NCBI GenBank assembly: GCA_001321835.1 | Contig: JPUR01000092.1 | Coordinates: forward strand, 1 to 5,666 | Direction of reading: 5' to 3' | Length of the DNA: 5,666 nucleotides | Source: Marinosulfonomonas sp. PRT-SC04 | GTDB taxonomy: Bacteria > Pseudomonadota > Alphaproteobacteria > Rhodobacterales > Rhodobacteraceae | Part shown: piece by piece, positions 1-5,666 of the stretch | How the letters are laid out: the number at the start of each line of letters is the position of its first letter | Position numbering within the stretch: position 1 is the first letter of the stretch | Notes under the pieces: generated by a model | What the model was told of the DNA's origin: nothing | The model's database searches: none | Seen by the model: the letters and a program-made list of their open reading frames with translations, nothing else | Translations under genes and position numbers: made by a program

Positions 1-474
1 GTCAGTGGCAAAATCATCTGCTCAGATCTGACGGCAGATGACGTCGGTGATCCGACAGCGCTTCCAGACTTATTGGATCAAATCGACGGTCCGGTTGAAT
101 TGTTTTTGGCGGATGGCGCTTATGACGGAGCCTCCACCCGCGACCTTCTCGTCGAACGCTTTGGCGCATCGCTTGAGATTGTGATCCCGCCACCTAAAAA
201 CGCTAAATTCAGCCTGAAGATGGTGCAAGATCCAACCGTTCGCGATTACCATATTGCCCACATCAAGACCCACGGTCGAATGGGCTGGCAAAAAACCTCC
301 GGCTACAATCAACGTAGCCGTGTCGAGACGCAAATGGGCCGCTGGAAGGCCGTCATCGGCCCCAAGCTAAAGGCGCGTAACTTCGCGAACCAGAAAACAG
401 AAGCCAATATTGGCGTCCGCGTGCTCAACCGCATGACCGGGCTTGGCCGCCCCTATTTCGAACCTACCGCCTGA
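1..474 (+). CDS. IS5-family DDE transposase, C-terminal part (5' end outside window)
   Basis: This encodes the C-terminal 157 residues of a DDE transposase that cuts and joins the ends of its insertion sequence. The frame is open from base 1 and stops with TGA at 472-474, so the start codon and first catalytic Asp lie upstream of the window. The second catalytic Asp is in the LADGAYDG motif (D38 of the visible part). The IS4/IS5 signature Y-x2-R-x3-E-x6-K is intact at Y102, R105, E109 and K116, with E109 the third catalytic residue. The tail with VLNRMTGLGRP is typical of the IS903 subgroup. Nothing in the visible part is broken, so the enzyme may be active. A TTG at 73 could be read as a start but lies inside the conserved catalytic fold and is not the true one. 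Confidence 0.92.
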   Translation, partial: VSGKIICSDLTADDVGDPTALPDLLDQIDGPVELFLADGAYDGASTRDLLVERFGASLEIVIPPPKNAKFSLKMVQDPTVRDYHIAHIKTHGRMGWQKTSGYNQRSRVETQMGRWKAVIGPKLKARNFANQKTEANIGVRVLNRMTGLGRPYFEPTA

Positions 475-511
475 AATCCATCTCGGGTAGGGCGCGCTCC
501 CAGCGGCCGAT

Positions 512-529
512 GATCCATGCAACAACGCC
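512..529 (-). repeat. Terminal inverted repeat of the IS5-family element (right end)
   Basis: Read inward from the outer edge the sequence is GGCGTTGTTGCATGGATC, which resembles the IS903-type end (GGCTTTGTTG...ATC as I recall it). It lies 37 bp after the transposase stop. Its outer edge coincides with the point where the phosphatase-like reading frame loses similarity to its family. The partner repeat is off the left edge. Confidence 0.75.
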
Positions 530-712
530 ATCCACGGGTGCCAAACCTGTGTGAATGGTTTCATACAGCGGTGCCGAGATGGTTGGTAAACAGGACAGCA
601 TTTTCCAAACGCGGGCTTGATCAGCTTCAACCGCTGCAGCCAAACATCCACATTCTGCGATTGCCGTATCATAACGTAATCCGTCCACAATAATAAGACA
701 GGTTTTTGTCAT
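530..712 (-). pseudogene. Alkaline-phosphatase-superfamily hydrolase, N-terminal 61 codons, cut by IS5 insertion
   Basis: The fragment looks like the start of a nucleotide pyrophosphatase/phosphodiesterase-type member of the alkaline phosphatase superfamily. These enzymes hydrolyse phosphate or phosphonate esters at a two-metal site. LIIVDGLRYD (residues 6-15) carries the expected first metal-binding Asp (D10). CLPTISAPLYETIHTG (41-56) has the likely Thr nucleophile, T44. The family-like sequence ends at Asp61, where the IS begins. The frame then runs on through the IS end for 21 foreign residues to a TAG at 464-466. The ATG lies 1 nt after the stop of the preceding gene (TGAAATG), so it is the last visible gene of the tmp operon. 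The rest of the gene should lie left of the IS. The truncated product lacks most of the metal site and should be inactive. The exact substrate cannot be told. Confidence 0.75.
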
Positions 713-713
713 T

Positions 714-1378
714 TCAGAGCTCCTTAATTTTGCCTGGCGTCAATGGACACGCAAGGTAGACGCCAAATTCCTTGCCAATATCGGCACTGACACGGGCATG
801 CACGCGCCCTTGGCGATCTTGAAACCGCTGCGTATCAGCCACAGGAAATACGCCCTCGTGCCAAATGTTGGGATGGATATAGATCCCGCGATCCCCCTCA
901 CACCAAAAGGCAACCACCCGCTCTGGCGTGAGGCTATCTCCGGGCAAAGCAAGCGGTACAATAAAAGGTTTATTTTCAAGTGGATAGAAAAACTGCCCGC
1001 CATCTGGGTGGTAATTCATATGCCAAAGCAGCACATGTTCTCGGGCTGATGGGGCTGTCTCGGTTTGGGCCTTTTGAGGATCAGTTGACCAGCCCAGAAC
1101 ATACTCCCCGTTCACGGCTTCGTTCTCGCCGTAAAGAACATCGCCCTTCCAGTTGCAGCGGAAGATGCCTTCGACCCATCCGGCCTCATCCCCAGTACCC
1201 TCATCAATCGGACGCCAGCCTTGTGCGGGCCAACGCGTTATCTCGATTTCAAAGCTGTCGGGATCATCGACAAAACACCCATATCCCTTGAGGCTTTGTT
1301 CGGTGGCCCGCACCAAAGGCACCTTGTGCAACGGTAATGAAGGCTTGCTGCTGGCTTCAAATATGTACTGTGGGGCGC

Positions 1379-1382
<4 letters not shown>
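714..1382 (-). CDS. Ureidoglycolate-lyase (AllA)-like cupin-fold protein
   Basis: A 222-residue protein resembling the ureidoglycolate lyase family (AllA, cupin fold), which splits ureidoglycolate to glyoxylate and urea in purine breakdown. Family-like blocks are HMNYHPDGG (121-129), FFYPLENKPFIVPLA (131-145), the Gly-Asp/AFW stretch (148-160), IHPNIWHEGVFP (169-180) and RVHARVSADIGKEFG (193-207). H121, H125, H170, H175 and H195 are candidate active-site or metal residues. It is longer than classical AllA (about 160-170 residues), with extra sequence around residues 60-110. ATG at 1382-1380 overlaps the stop of the HD-oxygenase gene by 4 nt (ATGA); a TTG 15 nt upstream is a poorer choice. No other purine or allantoin gene is in view. 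Its position inside a phosphonate operon therefore suggests a different substrate, perhaps a carbinol-type intermediate of phosphonate breakdown. Family assignment is moderate and function is unknown. Confidence 0.7.
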
Positions 1383-3147
<1,765 letters not shown>

Positions 3148-3150
3148 TCA

Positions 3151-3178
3151 TTGCAATTTTCCACGAGGATCGCATAAT
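3151..3178 (+). promoter_or_regulatory. Candidate sigma-70 promoter of the LysR gene
   Basis: TTGCAA (3151-3156), a 16-nt spacer and CATAAT (3173-3178) match the -35/-10 consensus at 4 of 6 and 5 of 6 positions. Transcription would begin at about 3185, inside the 14-bp palindrome and about 34 nt before the ATG. This is a reading by eye. Confidence 0.45.
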
Positions 3179-3183
3179 GACAA
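3155..3183 (-). promoter_or_regulatory. Candidate weak promoter of the tmp operon
   Basis: On the minus strand TTGTCA (3183-3178) and AAAATT (3160-3155) are separated by 17 nt. The -35 box is good and the -10 box poor (3 of 6), as expected for a promoter needing an activator. The palindrome lies directly upstream of the -35 box, where a LysR-type activator would touch RNA polymerase. The proposed promoter overlaps that of the divergent lysR gene. Confidence 0.3.
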
Positions 3184-3197
3184 TCAATATATATTGA
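3184..3197. promoter_or_regulatory. Perfect 14-bp palindrome, candidate LysR operator
   Basis: TCAATATATATTGA is an exact inverted repeat with T and A at its ends, in line with the loose T-N11-A box of LysR-type regulators. It is in the 104-bp region between the divergent tmpA and lysR starts, 21 bp before the lysR ATG. It overlaps the predicted lysR transcription start and abuts the predicted tmp -35 box. Binding there could repress the regulator's own gene and activate tmpA. Confidence 0.55.
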
Positions 3198-3202
3198 ACC
3201 TG

Positions 3203-3207
3203 AGAGG
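3203..3207 (+). promoter_or_regulatory. Ribosome binding site of the LysR gene
   Basis: AGAGG sits 11 nt before the ATG at 3219. It overlaps an in-frame GTG at 3207, which rules that GTG out as start, and is too far (20 nt) from the next ATG at 3228. Confidence 0.5.
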
Positions 3208-3218
3208 TGGTTTTCCTT

Positions 3219-4079
3219 ATGTCTGATATGTCACTGAGCAACATTCCACTCGACTGGGTGCGGGCCTTTGAATTGGCGGGGCGAACCGGAAGTTTCACGG
3301 CGGCGGCCAAAGAAAGCAACGTCACACAAGCCTCGATCAGCCAACGGATTACCAATCTGGAGCGGCGCATCGGGGCGCGGCTGTTTGTGCGAAATGCACG
3401 CGGGGTCACGCTGAGCGTTGATGGCGAAGCATGGCTGCCCTATGTTACTGCAGCGTTTCACAGTCTTGATGAGAGCTATGAAGAGCTGTTTGGCATTCAG
3501 CGCGAAAAGATCACAATTTTGGCGAGCGCATCTGTGAATGAATTATGGTTCGCACCAAGGCTGCAAAATTGGCAGAAAAAACATCGCCCGCAAATTGTGT
3601 TGTCAACAATAGTGCTACAAGGCGTAAGCGATCAATTAGACACAACAATCCGTGTCCAATACGGCGTTGGCGAAGGTGAAAACCATCACAAGGCGCCTTT
3701 GTTTGTAGAACAACTCAGCCCAGTTGTATCGCCAGACTTACTGACAGGACAGACCTCATGGTTAGACCTTCCGCGCCTCGCGCTTTCAGGGCCACGCCAC
3801 AGCTGGAACGAGTGGGCGCGCCATACCGGAGACCCGATAACACCTGTGCCAAAGATCCGGTTTGACAGCTTCTCGGCCGCACTTTCTGCCGCCGTTACAG
3901 GGGCTGGTGTGTTGCTGGCCTCGCTTCCGCTGTGCGCGCCCCTCATTGGTCAAGGCAAGTTGGTTCGCGTGTCAAAACATGTCTTAGAGCCACAAGAAAC
4001 CTATTGGATGATCGCCAACAAAAACGGGCTAACCAAATCACAATGGAACAATGTGGTGGAGGGTTTCTTCACGAAATAA
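3219..4079 (+). CDS. LysR-type transcriptional regulator (GcvA-like), probable regulator of the tmp operon
   Basis: A 286-residue DNA-binding regulator. The N-terminal winged helix-turn-helix spans about residues 10-68, with recognition region GSFTAAAKESNVTQASISQR (24-43) and the LysR linker LERRIGARLFVR (47-58). A periplasmic-binding-like effector domain follows (about 97-285). SWNEWARHTG (195-204) and the GAGVLLASLPL stretch (228-238) resemble the GcvA subgroup. Length is normal for the family and the gene is intact. It is divergent from tmpA with 104 bp between starts, the classic arrangement for a LysR regulator that controls its neighbour and itself. The effector is unknown; a phosphonate or its betaine product is a reasonable guess. 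Start chosen from the AGAGG ribosome site; ATG at 3228 is the alternative. Confidence 0.9.
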   Translation: MSDMSLSNIPLDWVRAFELAGRTGSFTAAAKESNVTQASISQRITNLERRIGARLFVRNARGVTLSVDGEAWLPYVTAAFHSLDESYEELFGIQREKITILASASVNELWFAPRLQNWQKKHRPQIVLSTIVLQGVSDQLDTTIRVQYGVGEGENHHKAPLFVEQLSPVVSPDLLTGQTSWLDLPRLALSGPRHSWNEWARHTGDPITPVPKIRFDSFSAALSAAVTGAGVLLASLPLCAPLIGQGKLVRVSKHVLEPQETYWMIANKNGLTKSQWNNVVEGFFTK

Positions 4080-4264
4080 GTGGTTTATACGAAGAGAGCT
4101 TGGTTCATCTGGTTGATTTAGGTGACCCTATCTAGCGGCAATGGATGTGCCCACAAATAAGAGGCCTGAGGCGCCGGGACGTTTTAATCCACACAATCAG
4201 TATTGCCACATTTAGAACCCCGGCCTATCAATGATGCACTTAGCGCCTCAGCGACTAGTCTTTC
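4080..4264. other. Noncoding spacer between lysR and the IS21 end
   Basis: No supported gene, tRNA or clear terminator is seen in these 185 bp. The only structure is a 9-bp inverted repeat, CTGAGGCGC (4166-4174) and GCGCCTCAG (4243-4251), with 68 nt between arms. It has no T-run after it and may be chance. The spacer could be the original lysR downstream region cut by the IS21 insertion. Confidence 0.5.
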
Positions 4265-4270
4265 TGTCAA

Positions 4271-4314
4271 CGGCGGAGTAAAAACCGGCCATTCGGCGGC
4301 GTAAAAGCAGGCCA
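4271..4314 (+). repeat. Two 21-bp direct repeats at the IS21 end (transposase-binding sites)
   Basis: Copy 1 is 4271-4291 and copy 2 is 4294-4314, spaced 23 bp apart. Each has the form CGGCGG-n-GTAAAA followed by GGCCA, with 18 of 21 bases identical. Multiple short repeats near the termini are usual in the IS21 family and are thought to be IstA binding sites. Confidence 0.75.
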
Positions 4315-4351
4315 GTGTGTGACGGGTTGTTTTGTTTTTGGAGACAAAGGC

Positions 4352-4421
4352 AGCCTATTCCGGTGGAACTGACCGGAGGGCGGGCTTGCCCGCCTGTAGG
4401 GCAGGTTCACCAGAATAGGCT
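4352..4421. repeat. 70-bp imperfect stem-loop between istB and the IS21 end
   Basis: The outer arms AGCCTATTC (4352-4360) and GAATAGGCT (4413-4421) pair perfectly. The pairing continues inward through GGTG/CACC and AAC/GTT with one mismatch and one bulged base. In the middle GGCGGGC (4379-4385) and GCCCGCC (4388-4394) form a GC-rich hairpin that could close on a CUUG tetraloop in plus-strand RNA. No T-run follows on either strand, so it is not a typical intrinsic terminator. Confidence 0.6.
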
Positions 4422-4453
4422 TACATATATTTACGGGGTGACTTGAGGCCAAT

Positions 4454-5212
4454 TTAAGGCGTCATGCGTTTGGCGCGGCTCTGGTTCAGGCGGTAGCTTT
4501 CGCCGTTCATTTCCAAGATATTGACGTGATGGGTTAGTCGATCCAGCAGCGCGCCGGTCAAGCGCTCGGTGCCGAATGTATCGGTCCATTCCTCGAAGGG
4601 CAGATTGCTGGTTATAAGCGTTGCGCCCTGTTCGTAGCGTTGCGAGATCAGTTCGAACAGGAGCTCGGCACCAGTTTTGCTAAGAGGCACAAAACCGAGT
4701 TCATCTATGATCAGGAGCTTCACCTTGGCCAATTGCCGCTGGCGGCGCAGCAAGCGTTTTTCGTCGCGGGCTTCCATCAATTCATTGACCAGCGCGGCGG
4801 CCGTCACAAAGGCCACCGATAGTCCCTTTTGGCACGCCGCCAGACCTAGCCCGAGGGCGATGTGGGTTTTGCCGGTGCCACTGGGGCCGAGGGCGATGAC
4901 GTTTTCTCGCCGCTCTATCCAATCACAGCGCGCCAGTTCCAGCACCATCATTTTGTTCAGGCCGGGGATCGCCTTAAAGTCGAAGCTGTCCAGACTCTTA
5001 ACCGCAGGGAATTTGGCCGACTTGATCCGCCGTTCCACCATTCTACGCTCTCGGTCGATTAGTTCCAGTTCAGTCAGGCGGGCAAGGTAGCGCACGTGAT
5101 CCACCCCCTCGGCGGCACAGATGCGGGCCTGTTTGTCATGCTCACGCAGGAAAGTCGGCAAGCGCAGGGTTTTTAGGTGGTGGGCCAGCAGAAGTTCGGG
5201 GGCTTTGTTCAT
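4454..5212 (-). CDS. istB: IS21-family transposition helper ATPase IstB
   Basis: A 252-residue AAA+ ATPase, related to DnaC, that works with IstA and selects target DNA. It has the Walker A motif GPSGTGKT (109-116), Walker B LLIIDELG (166-173, D170-E171), a sensor-like TSN (201-203) and a conserved DRLTHH with R225 as probable arginine finger. The N-terminal helical region (1-100) matches the family layout, and the length is normal (about 250). ATG at 5212-5210 overlaps the istA stop by 4 nt and has GGGAG (5224-5220) 7 nt upstream. In-frame starts further up, as far as 5332, would lie inside istA and are rejected. No lesion is seen. Confidence 0.95.
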   Translation of the reverse strand: MNKAPELLLAHHLKTLRLPTFLREHDKQARICAAEGVDHVRYLARLTELELIDRERRMVERRIKSAKFPAVKSLDSFDFKAIPGLNKMMVLELARCDWIERRENVIALGPSGTGKTHIALGLGLAACQKGLSVAFVTAAALVNELMEARDEKRLLRRQRQLAKVKLLIIDELGFVPLSKTGAELLFELISQRYEQGATLITSNLPFEEWTDTFGTERLTGALLDRLTHHVNILEMNGESYRLNQSRAKRMTP

Positions 5213-5666
5213 GATGCTTCTCCCGTCAGAAGGCTCATGTAGGCAGAAGCCGATGTTGTGGCGACATTGGTGCGGGGCAGGAATGGATAAACATCCAAGT
5301 CTAGCCGTGCTGGCCGCCGCTCCACTCGGCACAGGACCAGATGCTTGACAGCGTCAAAGCTGATCGCCCTTTTGTGCAGAGCGGTTTTTATGGCGGCGTG
5401 TAAATCTTCCATGGCAAAGCGTTCCAGCAGGCGCAGTACTTGCACGTATTCTCGCTTTCCCGTCTTTCCCTGCCTTGCCTCCAGAAGCCGCTGGATGGTT
5501 CCAAACGCTTTCGGCAGTTTCCAACCCTGCAAGGGTGCCGCCTGATCAAAAGCCATGATTTTGCGCTCGATCAGCGGCAGGTAATGCAGCGGATTAAACA
5601 CCATATCATCGGTCTTGTAAGAACGCGGGTGGTCGGCGATGACCTCTGCCGCGCAGCCAATAGTGA
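5209..5666 (-). CDS. istA: IS21-family transposase IstA, C-terminal part (5' end outside window)
   Basis: The C-terminal 152 residues of the IS21 transposase are visible. The frame is open to the right edge and stops with TGA at 5211-5209. The visible part begins around TIGCAAEVIADHPRSYKTDD and includes NPLHYLPLIERKIMAFDQAAPLQGW, then RLLEARQGKTGKREYVQVLRLLE. These are typical of the post-catalytic C-terminal region of IstA. The N-terminal helix-turn-helix and the DDE core lie beyond the window. An internal ATG at 5604 would yield a fragment without catalytic residues and is not a true start. The ATGA overlap with istB is the standard arrangement. Confidence 0.9.
   Translation of the reverse strand, partial: TIGCAAEVIADHPRSYKTDDMVFNPLHYLPLIERKIMAFDQAAPLQGWKLPKAFGTIQRLLEARQGKTGKREYVQVLRLLERFAMEDLHAAIKTALHKRAISFDAVKHLVLCRVERRPARLDLDVYPFLPRTNVATTSASAYMSLLTGEAS
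5220..5224 (-). promoter_or_regulatory. Ribosome binding site of istB
   Basis: GGGAG on the minus strand lies 7 nt before the istB ATG at 5212 and inside the istA coding end. It selects this ATG over upstream in-frame starts. Confidence 0.6.

Larger units (their letters stand above)
1..529 (+). mobile_element. IS5-family (IS903-like) insertion sequence, 3' part
   Basis: The window opens inside the transposase gene of an IS5-family element and the element ends at 529. The right boundary is supported by two observations. An 18-bp sequence resembling an IS903-type terminal inverted repeat ends at 529, and the coding sense of the disrupted phosphatase-like gene on the minus strand stops exactly there, after the codon for Asp61. 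The left end and the target duplication lie outside the window, so element length and duplication size cannot be read. Confidence 0.85.
4265..5666 (-). mobile_element. IS21-family insertion sequence, 3' part
   Basis: An istA-istB pair on the minus strand runs from the right edge to 4454. The element end is placed at 4265, where TGTCAACGGCGG begins: IS21-family ends start with TG and carry repeated transposase-binding sites just inside, both seen here. The other end and the start of istA lie beyond 5666. The target duplication cannot be checked. Confidence 0.82.

Noticed and set aside
4166..4251. Inverted repeat CTGAGGCGC/GCGCCTCAG as a lysR terminator
   Set aside because: The arms are 68 nt apart and no T-run follows; a 9-bp match at this distance may be chance.
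4080..4264. tRNA gene, attachment site or small ORF in the spacer
   Set aside because: No cloverleaf, no repeat pair suggesting an attachment site, and no short frame with a ribosome site was found by eye.

Overview
The window looks like an accessory segment of an alphaproteobacterial genome, most likely a Rhodobacterales (Roseobacter-group) marine bacterium. This is inferred from the protein style, the moderate GC content and the phosphonate gene set; no marker gene is present to fix the taxon. It holds a small catabolic operon with its divergent regulator, bracketed by two insertion sequences.

Layout. Positions 1-529 are the 3' part of an IS5-family (IS903-like) element, ending in an 18-bp terminal inverted repeat. 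The element is inserted inside an alkaline-phosphatase-superfamily gene, of which only the first 61 codons remain here (712 to 530, minus strand). Upstream of that, also on the minus strand, lie a ureidoglycolate-lyase-like gene (1382-714), an HD-domain mixed-valent di-iron oxygenase of the PhnZ/TmpB type (1975-1379) and an Fe(II)/2-oxoglutarate dioxygenase of the gamma-butyrobetaine hydroxylase/TmpA type (3114-1972). The four genes are joined by 4-nt ATGA overlaps or a 1-nt gap, so they form one tightly coupled operon. A LysR-type regulator (3219-4079, plus strand) is transcribed divergently. The 104-bp shared control region contains a perfect 14-bp palindrome. Positions 4080-4264 hold no recognisable gene. 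From 4265 to the right edge is an IS21-family element: terminal end with two 21-bp direct repeats, a stem-loop, istB, and the 3' part of istA.

How it works together. By homology, TmpA hydroxylates C1 of a 2-(trimethylammonio)ethylphosphonate-type substrate. TmpB then cleaves the C-P bond of the alpha-hydroxyphosphonate to give glycine betaine and phosphate. 2-aminoethylphosphonate to glycine is the close alternative. The AllA-like protein and the alkaline-phosphatase-superfamily protein are not part of the published two-enzyme pathway as I know it. Their translational coupling to tmpAB is the most interesting point of the window: they may supply substrate (release of the phosphonate from an ester or lipid) or process a related intermediate. 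The last gene is broken by the IS5 element, so this copy of the operon has probably lost that function.
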